DNA from: Cytobacillus sp. NCCP-133
GTDB taxonomy: Bacteria; Bacillota; Bacilli; Bacillales; Cytobacillaceae
Reading direction: 5' to 3'
Length of the DNA: 64,000 bases
Assembly (NCBI RefSeq): GCF_026011715.1
Contig: NZ_BRVM01000001.1
Location: 347,375-411,374 of the forward strand
Positions 51,095 to 60,364 of the stretch are shown here, one piece after another (within the stretch, counting starts at the first letter, position 1; every line of letters begins with the position of its first letter). The notes beneath the pieces were generated by a model that was not told where the DNA came from, searched no databases, and worked only from the letters and a program-made list of their open reading frames with translations. The position numbers were made by a program, and so were the translations under genes.

Positions 51095-51927
51095 GATAAT
51101 CCTCCCAGTTGTTTTAAGACTTTGTCTTTCATTCTTTTGATATCCGGTACAATGCCATTCCATTTCTTAAAAGCCAAAGCTCCCTGATGTACAAACATAT
51201 CAAGTCCATTTTGGATTTCAGCTCCTTTATTGCCAGCTTCCCGCAAAAGCTTTGTCTCAAGAGGATTGTAGATGATATCACTCACAAAGGAGCCAGACTT
51301 AAGTTTATGTATAGAAATAGGGGACCGTTCAATATCCGGAGCCATTCCAATTGGTGTTGTCTGAATGATCAAATCGTATATTTCCAGCTGATGCTCAGCT
51401 TCTTCTATATTCAATGCCCGGGCAGTTACCTGATAAGGGCAATCCTTAACTATAAGATTAGCTTTAGTAACAGTACGATTACAAATATCCAATAAGCCGG
51501 GACCTTCTTTTGCCATAGTAAAATATATGGCTCTAGCGGCTCCGCCAGCCCCAATTATTAGTACCTTCTTTTCTGATAACATAGAGATTCTCTCCAGCAG
51601 CCCTTTGACAAATCCGCTTCCATCTGTATTAAAGCCTTTTAAGTTTCCATTTTCATTTACGACTGTGTTAACCGCACCAATTGCCTTTGCCAGAGGATCC
51701 AGCTCATCCAATAAAGGGATGATTGCCTCTTTATGCGGAACCGTAACGTTGAAGCCTGCAAAACCCAGTGCTTTGAATCCTTTTACAGCATCGGAAAGAT
51801 TTTCTTTTTTAACATGAAACGCATGATAATTGGCATTTATGCCATAAACCTGAAACAGTTCATTATGCATGGAGGGCGACATCGAGTGTTCTATCGGATC
51901 ACCTATCACACCAAAGAGCTTTTTCAA
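51088..51927 (-). CDS. aroE: Shikimate dehydrogenase (NADP+)
   Basis: Reduces 3-dehydroshikimate in aromatic amino acid synthesis. The 279-aa protein has FGVIGDPIEHSMSPSMHNE, the catalytic lysine in NVTVPHKEAI, NTDGSGFVKGL and the NADP site IIGAGGAARAIYF. Complete. Between yqeH and yhbY. Confidence 0.97.
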   Translation of the reverse strand: MKKLFGVIGDPIEHSMSPSMHNELFQVYGINANYHAFHVKKENLSDAVKGFKALGFAGFNVTVPHKEAIIPLLDELDPLAKAIGAVNTVVNENGNLKGFNTDGSGFVKGLLERISMLSEKKVLIIGAGGAARAIYFTMAKEGPGLLDICNRTVTKANLIVKDCPYQVTARALNIEEAEHQLEIYDLIIQTTPIGMAPDIERSPISIHKLKSGSFVSDIIYNPLETKLLREAGNKGAEIQNGLDMFVHQGALAFKKWNGIVPDIKRMKDKVLKQLGGLSC

Positions 51928-52011
51928 TTTCCTCTCCCCTTTTAAAAGAATCTAAGTCCGAGCGTATCGGAAATTGTTTTTGCCAAACTTTGAGGACCAG
52001 AAAATGTCCAA

Positions 52012-53118
52012 TTAAATTAAAGATTTTCTTATTAATGCATGGACACCCTTCGGTACATAAGCAGCTACTTTAGCTCCAGCATCGTTCACCGTAATCCATC
52101 CAAGACCCGAAAATACGATATCGGTTTTGGGCTCTTTTATGCTAAATTCGTGCCTTACCAGTTCAGGGAATGTTTCCATTTGTTCTTTTCTTGGAGGTGT
52201 GAGCATTTCTCCCGCATGGTTTTCATATAATTCATCTGCTTTTTCCATTTTAGTTCGATGTATATTAAGATCATTAGAAAAGTGGCAGACGAACGAACGG
52301 CGTCCTCCAGATATATAGTCAAACCTTGCAAGCCCTCCAAAGTATAGCGTTTGTTCTTCATTCAGCTGGTAGACTTTTGGCTTGATTTCTTTCTTTGGGG
52401 TAATCACTTTTAAGTCCCTTTTATCCACATAATGGGCCATCTGATGATGGTTAATAATACCAGGGGTATCCACTAATGCTTTCCCATCAGATAAAGGAAT
52501 CTCAATAATATCTAGCGTGGTGCCTGGAAAATGAGAAGTGGTGATTACGTCTCCTTCACCCGTTATTTCCTTAAGAATGCGATTTATGAAGGTGGATTTC
52601 CCGACATTTGTACAGCCAACCACATATACATCTTTTCCTTCTCGATAATGGTCAATAGCTGCAGCAACTTCATTGATGAAATGTCCTTTCGAAGCACTTA
52701 CCAAAAATACTTCTTCAGGTTTTAACCCAAGCTGCTTGGACTCTTGCTTCATCCAATTAATCAGCTTATTGGCTTTTACTGATTTAGGAAGCAAATCAAC
52801 CTTGTTTCCGACAAGAAGGATTTTATTGTTTCCAACAAAGCGGTGAAGCCCAGGAAGCCAGCTTCCATTGATATCAAAGATATCAACGATCTTCACAATT
52901 AGCGCATCGCTTTGTCCGATTTCATTGAGGATTTTTAGGAAATCGTCATCCGTAAGACTTACATCCTGAACTTCATTATAATGTTTTAGCCTAAAGCAGC
53001 GCTGGCATATGATCGCTTCCTTTTCCAGCGCGGATTTTGGGGCATAACCTATTTCCTCGGGGGTTTCCGTTTGGATTTTAATCCCGCAGCCTATACAAGC
53101 ATATTGCTCTTCACTCAC
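52012..53118 (-). CDS. yqeH: Circularly permuted GTPase YqeH
   Basis: GTPase needed for 30S biogenesis. The 368-aa protein has an N-terminal zinc finger (CIGCG and CQRCFRLKHYN) and a permuted G domain with NKVDLLPKS (G4) before GCTNVGKSTFINRIL (G1) and DTPGII (G3), then a C-terminal domain. It overlaps or abuts yqeG by 3 nt spacing and starts the yqeG-yqeM ribosome/NAD cluster. Confidence 0.97.
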   Translation of the reverse strand: MSEEQYACIGCGIKIQTETPEEIGYAPKSALEKEAIICQRCFRLKHYNEVQDVSLTDDDFLKILNEIGQSDALIVKIVDIFDINGSWLPGLHRFVGNNKILLVGNKVDLLPKSVKANKLINWMKQESKQLGLKPEEVFLVSASKGHFINEVAAAIDHYREGKDVYVVGCTNVGKSTFINRILKEITGEGDVITTSHFPGTTLDIIEIPLSDGKALVDTPGIINHHQMAHYVDKRDLKVITPKKEIKPKVYQLNEEQTLYFGGLARFDYISGGRRSFVCHFSNDLNIHRTKMEKADELYENHAGEMLTPPRKEQMETFPELVRHEFSIKEPKTDIVFSGLGWITVNDAGAKVAAYVPKGVHALIRKSLI

Positions 53119-53121
53119 TTT

Positions 53122-53637
53122 TTAATCCTCCCACTGAATCATTCCTTTTTTTCTAAACCAATTCAAAATTTTTCTTTCGACTAAACGGTTAAACTTTGTA
53201 ACGAACCCATCTGTTTGAGCAACAGGCACGACAAGGATCGTATGGAATCCGCTTCGGTTTCCGCCAAGTACATCCGTCAGCAATTGGTCACCAATAACAA
53301 CCGTTTCTTCTTTTTTAAGCCCCATTTCAGATAAGGCTCTTCGAAATGCCCTTCCCATCGGTTTCCTCGCTTGATATATAAATGGAATACTCAGCGGATG
53401 GGAAAAAGCCTTGACACGGTTTTCATTATTATTTGAAACGATTGTAACCTTTATATTGCTTTGTTTCATTTCTTCAAACCAGCTTATCAGTTTCGGGGTT
53501 GCATTAGGCCTGTTCCATTCCACTAAAGTATTGTCCAGATCCGTTATAATTCCTTTAACGCCTTTTTCCTTTAAGCTTTGAGGAGTAATCTCAAAGATGC
53601 TTTTCACATGCTGGTCAGGCAAAAAATGCTTTAACAC
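53122..53637 (-). CDS. yqeG: YqeG family HAD phosphatase
   Basis: HAD-superfamily IIIA phosphatase. GTG at 53637 with AGAGGTG upstream gives 171 aa starting MLKHFLPDQHVKSIFEI, the family N-terminus. Motif I DLDNTLVEW, motif II VSNNNENR and motif IV IGDQLLTDVLGGNR are intact. Substrate unknown. First gene of the cluster ending in yqeM. Confidence 0.95.
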   Translation of the reverse strand: MLKHFLPDQHVKSIFEITPQSLKEKGVKGIITDLDNTLVEWNRPNATPKLISWFEEMKQSNIKVTIVSNNNENRVKAFSHPLSIPFIYQARKPMGRAFRRALSEMGLKKEETVVIGDQLLTDVLGGNRSGFHTILVVPVAQTDGFVTKFNRLVERKILNWFRKKGMIQWED

Positions 53638-53939
53638 TATATTTACACCTCTATCATTATTCTTATTGTCCATTTCGATAAGTGCGGGAGGCCTGTAGCA
53701 ATATCACCTATGCAGGTTTCGAACATTAATATTTTTACTTACAAATGCTAATTACCGTTTACATCATAACCAATTATATCCGCTCTTTCAAAACAACACC
53801 ATAAATCACGCTGTTATATTTTATAAGATTCCACAAAAAGGGGAAAGACACTCAAACAAAGGAAATTTACTTGCAGAAATTTAGTAATTTTGAACTAATT
53901 ATAAAAATTTTTCGACAAAGTTCTACTTTCTTTGATAAC

Positions 53940-54038
53940 TGTGGATAACTTTATGCACATATTCCAATGTGGTTCTTATACTTTTTCCCTTTTTATAAAC
54001 AAAATAATCACAGGTTATCCACTGCTATCTGTGGATAA
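53940..54038. promoter_or_regulatory. DnaA-box cluster upstream of sda
   Basis: Two perfect DnaA boxes in TGTGGATAA orientation (53940-53948 and 54030-54038), a near-perfect TTATCCACT (54015-54023) and TTATGCACA (53951-53959). In B. subtilis DnaA activates sda through such boxes. The rest of the gap 53674-54161 contains no ORF with a ribosome binding site; a possible sda promoter TTGCTA-N16-TAAAAT lies at about 54066-54093. Confidence 0.9.
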
Positions 54039-54161
54039 CAGAACAGTTGTTCCAATCGTTTTATTTTGCTAGAGTAGGGGTACAACATAAAATCCTACAT
54101 TATATGTATATAAATAAAGATTTAGAACAGTCTATTTCTTTTTTCTGGAGGTGTGACAGGC

Positions 54162-54302
54162 ATGCGCAAACTGTCAGATGAATTACTAATCGAATCCTAT
54201 CATAAGGCAAGGGAACTCCAGCTTAGCAAAGACTTCATCCGTTTAATTGAAACAGAAATCCATCGGCGCTCACTATCAAACAGAATAAAAGTTTCTTCTT
54301 AA
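54162..54302 (+). CDS. sda: Sporulation checkpoint histidine-kinase inhibitor Sda
   Basis: Blocks KinA autophosphorylation so that sporulation does not begin while replication is initiating or stalled. The 46-aa helical hairpin protein starts [20 protein letters not shown] and contains the conserved [13 protein letters not shown]. Ribosome binding site GGAGGTGTG. It lies opposite yqeG as in B. subtilis, with DnaA boxes upstream. Confidence 0.95.
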   Translation: MRKLSDELLIESYHKARELQLSKDFIRLIETEIHRRSLSNRIKVSS

Positions 54303-54307
54303 AAAGT

Positions 54308-54334
54308 ACAAGCCCTGAAAGGGCTTGTTTTTTT
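54308..54334 (+). terminator. Terminator between sda and psd
   Basis: Stem ACAAGCCCT/AGGGCTTGT with a 3-nt loop, T7 on the plus side and an A-rich flank that could serve psd on minus. Confidence 0.9.
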
Positions 54335-55109
54335 ATAAAAGATTTCCAATGAGCTGCCCTACTTTTATGTGAGCTGGCGCCTTTACGGAAGGATTCAGCT
54401 CAAATCTTCCTTTCTCAAAAAGAAGGATAACAGTCGATCCAAATGAGAAATAAGCCATTTCCTTGCCCTTTTCCAACTGGTCTTCCTCATGAATCAGTTC
54501 AATTGAATTTACAAACATGGCCCCTACTTTAACGATTGCAATCGTGGCTGTTCCATTCATTACCTCAGTGATGCTGCGGTAATTCTTTGAAAGAGTATCC
54601 CTGCCGTATTTTAATCCCCATTTATTCACCGGATAGGATTTTGAACCGAGAACCCATTGGTCAACAACCTTGCCGGTAACAGGACTGTGGATACGATGAT
54701 AGTGGCTCGGACTTAAATAAAAAATCATATAAGTGCCACCAGTGTATTTTTCAGCTTTCTTCTCACCAAGCATTTCCGAAATGGAATAATCTTTGCCTTT
54801 AACCGTAATGATGCGTGTGGACTGAATGCTCCCTATATCTTCAATAACAGCATCGACTGGGCTGACTGCCGAATCCGGACTTTCATCTGGAATCCGTAAT
54901 CCATCTTTTAATCTCCTGATGAAAAACTCATGAAGAGAGCGGTAGTCCTTTCTTGCTCTTTCCATCTCACTCTCATTTATATTATAAACCCTTGAAAATG
55001 AAGGAATGGCCCACCTGCTCCATTTTGATCGTGCAAATCTCTGCAGCAACGAGGATGTCCATCTTCTATTTGTAAGCTCGATCATCAAGCGATATAAAGA
55101 TTTAATCAA
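54333..55109 (-). CDS. psd: Phosphatidylserine decarboxylase proenzyme
   Basis: Makes phosphatidylethanolamine from phosphatidylserine. The 258-aa proenzyme has SPVDAVIEDIGSIQ, the histidines in SPSHYHRIHSPVTG and the self-cleavage site in FGSTVILLFEKG, where the serine becomes the pyruvoyl group (GST type). A TTG start with AGGGGG about 8 nt upstream is used. Divergent from pssA, its metabolic partner. Confidence 0.95.
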   Translation of the reverse strand: MIKSLYRLMIELTNRRWTSSLLQRFARSKWSRWAIPSFSRVYNINESEMERARKDYRSLHEFFIRRLKDGLRIPDESPDSAVSPVDAVIEDIGSIQSTRIITVKGKDYSISEMLGEKKAEKYTGGTYMIFYLSPSHYHRIHSPVTGKVVDQWVLGSKSYPVNKWGLKYGRDTLSKNYRSITEVMNGTATIAIVKVGAMFVNSIELIHEEDQLEKGKEMAYFSFGSTVILLFEKGRFELNPSVKAPAHIKVGQLIGNLL

Positions 55110-55286
55110 TCGGCAAGCCCCCTAAAAGAAATATGTTATTTACGAACAGGCATAAAAAGCATAGAATAAAATATTATTATATAACAAATTAATCTAAGTT
55201 TGCCATAAACTACTCCAGCATTGCTATACTTTTTAGCATAATTTTGAGCCAATAGCTATTCCCTCAAATAACAAGGAGTGTATTGA

Positions 55287-55826
55287 ATGTTTTTATCTGA
55301 TGTTCTTGATTTAACCATCAAGAAACTAAAGACACAGACAGCCAATGTATTGACGCTTGCCAACCTGTCTTTAGGAGGCTTAGCCATATTATTTGCTATT
55401 AATGGGAACTTGAATCTAACTGCGCTCCTGATCTTTGTGGCTGCCCTTGCTGACCGCTTTGATGGCATGGCAGCCCGAAAGCTGAACATTGTGTCGGATA
55501 TGGGTAAGCAGCTTGATTCGATGAGTGATATAATCTCCTTTGGAGTTGCTCCCTCCCTTTTACTGTACCAGGGAATTTTGGCCGGTTTTGGAGCTCCGGG
55601 ATCCTTTATCGCCATCCTTTATATCGGTTGCGGAGCAGTCCGTCTTGCACGTTTTAATATATCGGAACAAAACGGCTACTTTACCGGTCTTCCCATTACA
55701 GCCGCGGGCTGCCTTGCAACGTTAAGTTTCCTCGCAATTCCATACTTGCCCGAACCTCTTTTCCTGTTTATTATGCTGACTCTTTCATTTCTCATGATAA
55801 GCCCTTTTAAGCTAAAGAAAATGTAA
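55287..55826 (+). CDS. pssA: CDP-diacylglycerol-serine O-phosphatidyltransferase
   Basis: Synthesises phosphatidylserine, substrate of Psd. The 179-aa membrane protein has the CDP-alcohol phosphotransferase motif split over DGMAARKLN and GKQLDSMSD, with TM helices around it. Ribosome binding site CAAGGAGTG. Divergent from psd with about 180 bp between, probably sharing a regulatory region. Confidence 0.95.
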   Translation: MFLSDVLDLTIKKLKTQTANVLTLANLSLGGLAILFAINGNLNLTALLIFVAALADRFDGMAARKLNIVSDMGKQLDSMSDIISFGVAPSLLLYQGILAGFGAPGSFIAILYIGCGAVRLARFNISEQNGYFTGLPITAAGCLATLSFLAIPYLPEPLFLFIMLTLSFLMISPFKLKKM

Positions 55827-55829
55827 TAA

Positions 55830-55864
55830 AGCCGCACTCAAATGAGTCCGGCCTTTATATTTTT
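55830..55864. terminator. Bidirectional terminator between pssA and pepF
   Basis: AAAGCCGCACTC and GAGTCCGGCCTTT form an imperfect stem with a bulge; A/T-rich flanks on both sides. Confidence 0.7.
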
Positions 55865-55870
55865 CTTTTG

Positions 55871-57670
55871 TTACTTCTTTTCTGTTAATGCCAGAAATTC
55901 TTCTACATCATCAATGCATAGCTGTACGGCACTTTTCCAAAATTCCGGTTTTGTTAAGTCGGCCTTTAGATGTTTCATCGCTAAATCTTCGACCGTCATG
56001 GAAGCTGTATCTTTTAACAATGCAATATATTTTTCCTCGTACCCCTTTCCTTCTTCAATAGCCTGTGCGTAAATTCCAAGCGAGAATAGGTAGCCGAAGG
56101 TGTAAGGAAAATTATAAAATGGTACGCCTGTAATGTAAAAATGAAGCTTTGATGCCCAGAAGGAAGGATGATATTCATCCAATGCATTTCCGTAAGCTTC
56201 TTTTTGAGCTTCAGCCATTAATTCATTCAATCGTTCTGCACTCACATTTCCCTTTTTTCTTTCCGCATAAAAACGGGACTCAAATAAAAAGCGTGCATGA
56301 ATGTTCATTAGGAGGGCTACCGATCTTTGAACCTTTTCTTCAAGAAGCGCCAATTTTTCCTCTTCAGTCTTTGCATTTTTAACTGATGCATCAGCAACAA
56401 TCATTTCAGCAAAAGTAGATGCTGTTTCGGCAACATTCATAGCGTAGCTGCGATTCAATAAATGAAGCTCCTTCATCGCATAAGTGTGGAATCCATGTCC
56501 AAGCTCATGTGCCAAAGTAGAGATATTGGAGGGAGTTCCGGAGTAAGTCATAAAGATTCTCGATTGGCTGCTTTCAGGGAAATACGTATGGAAACCGCCT
56601 GGAGATTTTCCGGGTCGATCCTCTGCTTCAATCCATTTATCTTCAAATGCTTTTTCGGAAAACGCCGACATTTCCTCTCCAAATTGAGAAAACTGTTCAA
56701 GGATAAACCTTGCACCTTCCTGGTATGAGACTTTCATTTCTGTCTTGCTAAGCGGTGCATCCAGGTCATACCAGCTTAATTTATCAATGCCCAATAACTC
56801 TGCCTTTCTTTCTATATATCTCACAAGAGGTGCTTTATTTTTAGAGATGACCTCCCACATTGTATCCAATGTTTCTTTTTTCATCCTATTCAAGCTAAGA
56901 GGTTCTTTCAGAAAATCCTCCCAGCCTCTTAATTTATATACATTTAGTCTAAAGCCAGCTAAGTGATTCAATGTCTTGGATAGATAATCTGCCTGGCCGC
57001 TCCAGGCTTTTTCCCATTTATCAAAGACTTGCTTTCGAAGGCTTCTATCCGGACTGGAAAATTTATTCGCAGCCTGGCCGACTGAAAGCTGCTTTTCCTC
57101 TCCATCTTCACGGACTGAAATTTTAATATTTCCCACTATTACATCATACATTTGACCCCAGCCATGATAACCATCAATTGCGAGAGCATTAATCACTGAC
57201 TCTTCCTCTTGAGATCGTTTTTCGGCTGCACGTTCCCGCCGTTCTGTAAGCACAAAAGCAAGTTCGCTCAGACTTTCGTCTTTCAGAATGTTCTTCCATC
57301 CGGCCTCATCAAAACTGGCAAGCAACTGATCAAAAACCGTTAAAGCTGTTTGAAATTCCGCACTTAGCTCAGTCGTTGATCCCCTAAGAGCTTTTGCTTT
57401 CCTGTCTTCTGTATTTTGAGCCTGCAGGCAGTTCACAAAAGCTCCTGCCTGGCGGAGCTTTTTAGCTGTTTGCTGGAATAGATCAATCATTGCATTTATA
57501 TCTTTTGCATCTGCAGCTGAATTGGAAGTCTGCCATTTATGTACCTGATTATAAAATGATTGGATATGTTCTCTTGTAGTTTGCAAATGCTGTTCGAATT
57601 CCTTTGAATCACTTCCGCCTTTAAAAAAGGTATCCAAATCCCAAACTGTAGAATAGGCTGTTGCAGTCAT
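55871..57670 (-). CDS. pepF: M3 family oligoendopeptidase F
   Basis: Zinc metallopeptidase that cleaves short peptides. The 599-aa protein has the HELGH zinc motif in STLAHELGHGFHTYAM near residue 390 and the third ligand region in NVAETASTFAEMIV. It is the pepF/M3 oligoendopeptidase type with the N-terminal oligopeptidase-F domain. A 23-nt inverted repeat lies just upstream of the start. Confidence 0.95.
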   Translation of the reverse strand: MTATAYSTVWDLDTFFKGGSDSKEFEQHLQTTREHIQSFYNQVHKWQTSNSAADAKDINAMIDLFQQTAKKLRQAGAFVNCLQAQNTEDRKAKALRGSTTELSAEFQTALTVFDQLLASFDEAGWKNILKDESLSELAFVLTERRERAAEKRSQEEESVINALAIDGYHGWGQMYDVIVGNIKISVREDGEEKQLSVGQAANKFSSPDRSLRKQVFDKWEKAWSGQADYLSKTLNHLAGFRLNVYKLRGWEDFLKEPLSLNRMKKETLDTMWEVISKNKAPLVRYIERKAELLGIDKLSWYDLDAPLSKTEMKVSYQEGARFILEQFSQFGEEMSAFSEKAFEDKWIEAEDRPGKSPGGFHTYFPESSQSRIFMTYSGTPSNISTLAHELGHGFHTYAMKELHLLNRSYAMNVAETASTFAEMIVADASVKNAKTEEEKLALLEEKVQRSVALLMNIHARFLFESRFYAERKKGNVSAERLNELMAEAQKEAYGNALDEYHPSFWASKLHFYITGVPFYNFPYTFGYLFSLGIYAQAIEEGKGYEEKYIALLKDTASMTVEDLAMKHLKADLTKPEFWKSAVQLCIDDVEEFLALTEKK

Positions 57671-57687
57671 CCTTTTCCCCCTATTAA

Positions 57688-57710
57688 AATATTTCGTATA
57701 CGGAAATATT
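57688..57710. repeat. Inverted repeat upstream of pepF
   Basis: AATATTTC and GAAATATT flank GTATACG, 17 nt before the pepF start codon. It could be an operator or an mRNA hairpin; no regulator can be named. Confidence 0.5.
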
Positions 57711-57832
57711 ATAAATTAATTTTTCCGAAATTTCTATAAAAATGACTGAATAGTATATTTTTCAAGGACTGGTTAATTTGGCAGTTAATATACACCCAGC
57801 CTACAAAATACAAAAGGGGAGAGCATTTTAAT

Positions 57833-57866
57833 AGAAAGAAAAGGCCCATACCTGCCTGGTATGAGC
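57833..57866 (-). terminator. Terminator after the YjcZ-like gene
   Basis: On minus GCTCATACC and GGTATGGGC form a 9-bp stem with one wobble and a 5-nt loop, then TTTTCTTTC. Confidence 0.85.
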
Positions 57867-57881
57867 TTGATCTCTATCGTG

Positions 57882-58025
57882 CTATTTAAAATAGCCCCCA
57901 TAATACACAAATCCTCCAAATACAAGCAGCAGGATAAGCAGTGCAACTACCAGAGCCAGCCAGAAGCCTCCGCCTCCATAATATAGATAAGGCGGTACTG
58001 GATAACCGTAATAACCATAAGTCAT
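57882..58025 (-). CDS. YjcZ-like small sporulation-type membrane protein
   Basis: A 47-aa protein MTYGYYGYPVPPYLYYGGGG followed by one TM helix (LALVVALLILLLVFGGFVYY). The Tyr/Gly/Pro-rich head and glycine run before a single helix resemble the YjcZ group of tiny Bacillus proteins. Ribosome binding site GAAGGGAG with 11-nt spacing, own terminator. Localisation at the membrane is inferred; function unknown. Confidence 0.75.
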   Translation of the reverse strand: MTYGYYGYPVPPYLYYGGGGFWLALVVALLILLLVFGGFVYYGGYFK

Positions 58026-58206
58026 TATGCTTCTATCTCCCTTCACTTTCTATTATTAGAATATGTGTACACCGCGGGCTGGGTTTAGGCAATTACAACA
58101 GAAATCCTCCTTTAGGCAATCAAATTATTAATAATATTTTCATGAGCAACGCCAATAAACTCATCATATGATAATAGCAGAAGAAAAACTAAGGGAGGAG
58201 TGTTAA

Positions 58207-58374
58207 ATGAAGATCATATCTATCTGCAAAAAATGCAAAGGATCCGGCAATATTCCCGCTTGCAAAATTTTAAAGAAAACTTGCCCTGTCTGTAAAGGAA
58301 CAGGAAAAACGACCAAGTTCATTTCGGATATAAAAAAAGAAAAGCGGCAAAATATCTCACTTATTCCAAATTGA
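58207..58374 (+). CDS. Small zinc-ribbon protein with two CxxCxGxG motifs
   Basis: A 55-aa ORF with the strong ribosome binding site GGGAGGAG. It contains CKKCKGSG (residues 7-14) and CPVCKGTG (26-33), the DnaJ-type zinc-binding repeat, followed by a basic tail (DIKKEKRQNIS). There is no J domain. A terminator follows 30 nt after the stop. It may bind RNA or partner proteins; I do not recognise a named family. Confidence 0.75.
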   Translation: MKIISICKKCKGSGNIPACKILKKTCPVCKGTGKTTKFISDIKKEKRQNISLIPN

Positions 58375-58403
58375 AACGCATAAAAAAATATGAATCTTTA
58401 AAG

Positions 58404-58436
58404 AACCCTTACATGAGGCAAGGGTTTTTTATTTTT
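58404..58436 (+). terminator. Terminator after the zinc-ribbon gene
   Basis: AACCCTT/AAGGGTT stem with a 9-nt loop followed by TTTTATTTTTT. Confidence 0.85.
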
Positions 58437-58500
58437 TCTCTAAATACTATATAATGACAGCGGTAAGAATAAACAGACTAAGATAAACAGGAGGAAAAAA

Positions 58501-59475
58501 ATGAAACAGTGCAGGAATGGGGTTCTGCTTTCAATATTTTTGTCTATATTACTTGCAGCAGGCTGTTCTTCAGAAGAGCAAAAAAAACAAAGCCAGTCGG
58601 AGGAACCTTCCAATAAGACAGCGGAAGAAACACCCTATGAAATCAAAAAGGCCTCAGAACAGCAGATTGAGCATATTCAGGGCATAGGATATCCTGGAAA
58701 CGATACTGGCCTTTATCTTTCTTCAAGTGATGGCCTAAAACTTTTTAAAGATGGCACATGGTTTGAAACAACCACAGATAACCATGATTACATGGGTTTC
58801 CAAGCACTCATAGACGGCTATATTGCCAGTGGCCATCCAAATAAAAACGCCAATCTAAAAAACCCGCTTGGTATTGTAAAAAGTACTTCTAAAGGGGAAT
58901 CATTTGAAGAACTAGCTTTTTATGGCGAAATCGCCACTCCTTTTTTATCAGCAGGCTACAATACCGGTATGATTTATATGATCAGCCAGCAAGAAACACC
59001 TAATCTCGATGCCGGAGTATACCGTTCAAAGGATGATGGGCAAACGTGGGACCCAGTTCAGCTAAAAGGACTGGAGGCTGACACGCTGGGGATGATCGCT
59101 GCACATCCTGATGATGCCAATCTCATGGCTATGTCCACCAGAAGTGGAATCTTTCTATCAATGGACAAAGGAGAAACAATAAAATTAGTATCTGAACCAG
59201 TCATGGCCACAGCTTTGGCCTTCTCGTCAGACAGCTTATACTATGCTTTTGCAGGGCAGGATAAGGTATTAATGAATAGGCTTAATCTCAAAACCATGGA
59301 AGCACCTCCGGTTGAAATCCCGTACCTTAGCTATGACAACCCGATTACATACATAGCAGCTGATTATAAAAACAGCGGAAGAATTTCTTTTTCAACCTAT
59401 TTAAAAGATTTATATGAATCTGCTGATGGTGGCGAAAACTGGGACCTTTTATTAAAAAATGGCTGGATAAAGTAA
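58501..59475 (+). CDS. Lipoprotein with BNR/sialidase-type repeats
   Basis: A 324-aa exported lipoprotein: signal peptide with lipobox LAAGC (acylated C22), a short Ser/Glu/Lys linker, then a predicted beta-propeller with Asp-box-like repeats YRSKDDGQTWDPV, LSMDKGETIKL and YESADGGENWDLL. Bacillus proteins of this type are annotated as F510_1955 family glycosylhydrolases, but no enzymatic activity is demonstrated by the sequence. Ribosome binding site AGGAGG. Monocistronic by appearance. Confidence 0.85.
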   Translation: MKQCRNGVLLSIFLSILLAAGCSSEEQKKQSQSEEPSNKTAEETPYEIKKASEQQIEHIQGIGYPGNDTGLYLSSSDGLKLFKDGTWFETTTDNHDYMGFQALIDGYIASGHPNKNANLKNPLGIVKSTSKGESFEELAFYGEIATPFLSAGYNTGMIYMISQQETPNLDAGVYRSKDDGQTWDPVQLKGLEADTLGMIAAHPDDANLMAMSTRSGIFLSMDKGETIKLVSEPVMATALAFSSDSLYYAFAGQDKVLMNRLNLKTMEAPPVEIPYLSYDNPITYIAADYKNSGRISFSTYLKDLYESADGGENWDLLLKNGWIK

Positions 59476-59624
59476 GCTTCAATCAAACAGGATGTGGTGT
59501 TCTTAGTTTTTGTACTATTTTTCTAGCCCTTTACATTAAAAGCTTGATTGGGCAATTAGATTCCTTTGATTCTGCTGTGTCTTGAAGAGGGAATCATACT
59601 AACCGTTAGACTGCGATAAAATAA

Positions 59625-59647
59625 TTAAAGGGCAGCTGAGCTGCCCT
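59625..59647 (-). terminator. sigK terminator
   Basis: AGGGCAGC/GCTGCCCT with a 3-nt loop, followed on minus by TTTAATTATTTT. It directly follows the sigK stop. The region 59476-59624 shows no supported gene. Confidence 0.85.
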
Positions 59648-60364
59648 CTAATTATTTTTTCTCTTTTCTTTTTCTGCCCGATAAAATTCATGGAACATTT
59701 TCATAAGGGCCCTCTTCTCGATGCGGGAAACGTAACTCCTCGAGATACCGAGCTCCTTTGCAATCTCCCTCTGGGTTTTTTCTTTTTGCAGATCGAGCCC
59801 AAATCTGCCTACAATAACCTCTTTTTCTCTGTCATCCAAAACATCAATATATTCCTTAACTTTTTCAAGCTCCATATTCAGCTGAATTGTATTAATGACA
59901 TCCTCTGACTCTGATTTTAATACATCAATGAGTGATATTTCATTTCCTTCTTTATCCTGCCCAATGGGGTCGTGCAGCGATACATCCTTTTTTGTCTTTT
60001 TTAAAGCCCGCAAATGCATAAGTATTTCATTTTCAATACACCTCGCTGCATAAGTGGCTAGCTTTGTTCCTTTCCCTTCCGAGTAGCTTTCAATGGCTTT
60101 GATGAGGCCGATAGTCCCTATTGATATAAGATCTTCCGAATCTTCACCCGTATTTTCAAATTTTTTAACAATATGGGCAACCAGCCTGAGGTTATGTTCA
60201 ATAAGCATATTACGGGCATGAGCATCTCCTGAAGCCATCAATCGCAGGTACTTTTTTTCATCTGCAGGTGACAGCGGTTGAGGAAATGCATTATTTTTCA
60301 CATACGAAACAAGAAATACAATTTCCTTAACCAAAAACCCGAGTGCAGTTAATATTCCTGACAT
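59648..60364 (-). CDS. sigK: Sporulation sigma factor SigK (pro-SigK)
   Basis: Late mother-cell sigma factor. The 238-aa protein carries the hydrophobic pro-sequence ([20 protein letters not shown]) removed by SpoIVFB, region 2 with [27 protein letters not shown] sequence and region 4 with [20 protein letters not shown]. The reading frame is continuous: there is no skin-type element separating the two halves as in B. subtilis 168. ATG at 60364 follows GGGGGTGG; a GTG at 60373 overlaps that site. The 430-nt gap upstream (60365-60795) shows no other gene. Confidence 0.97.
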   Translation of the reverse strand: MSGILTALGFLVKEIVFLVSYVKNNAFPQPLSPADEKKYLRLMASGDAHARNMLIEHNLRLVAHIVKKFENTGEDSEDLISIGTIGLIKAIESYSEGKGTKLATYAARCIENEILMHLRALKKTKKDVSLHDPIGQDKEGNEISLIDVLKSESEDVINTIQLNMELEKVKEYIDVLDDREKEVIVGRFGLDLQKEKTQREIAKELGISRSYVSRIEKRALMKMFHEFYRAEKEKRKNN

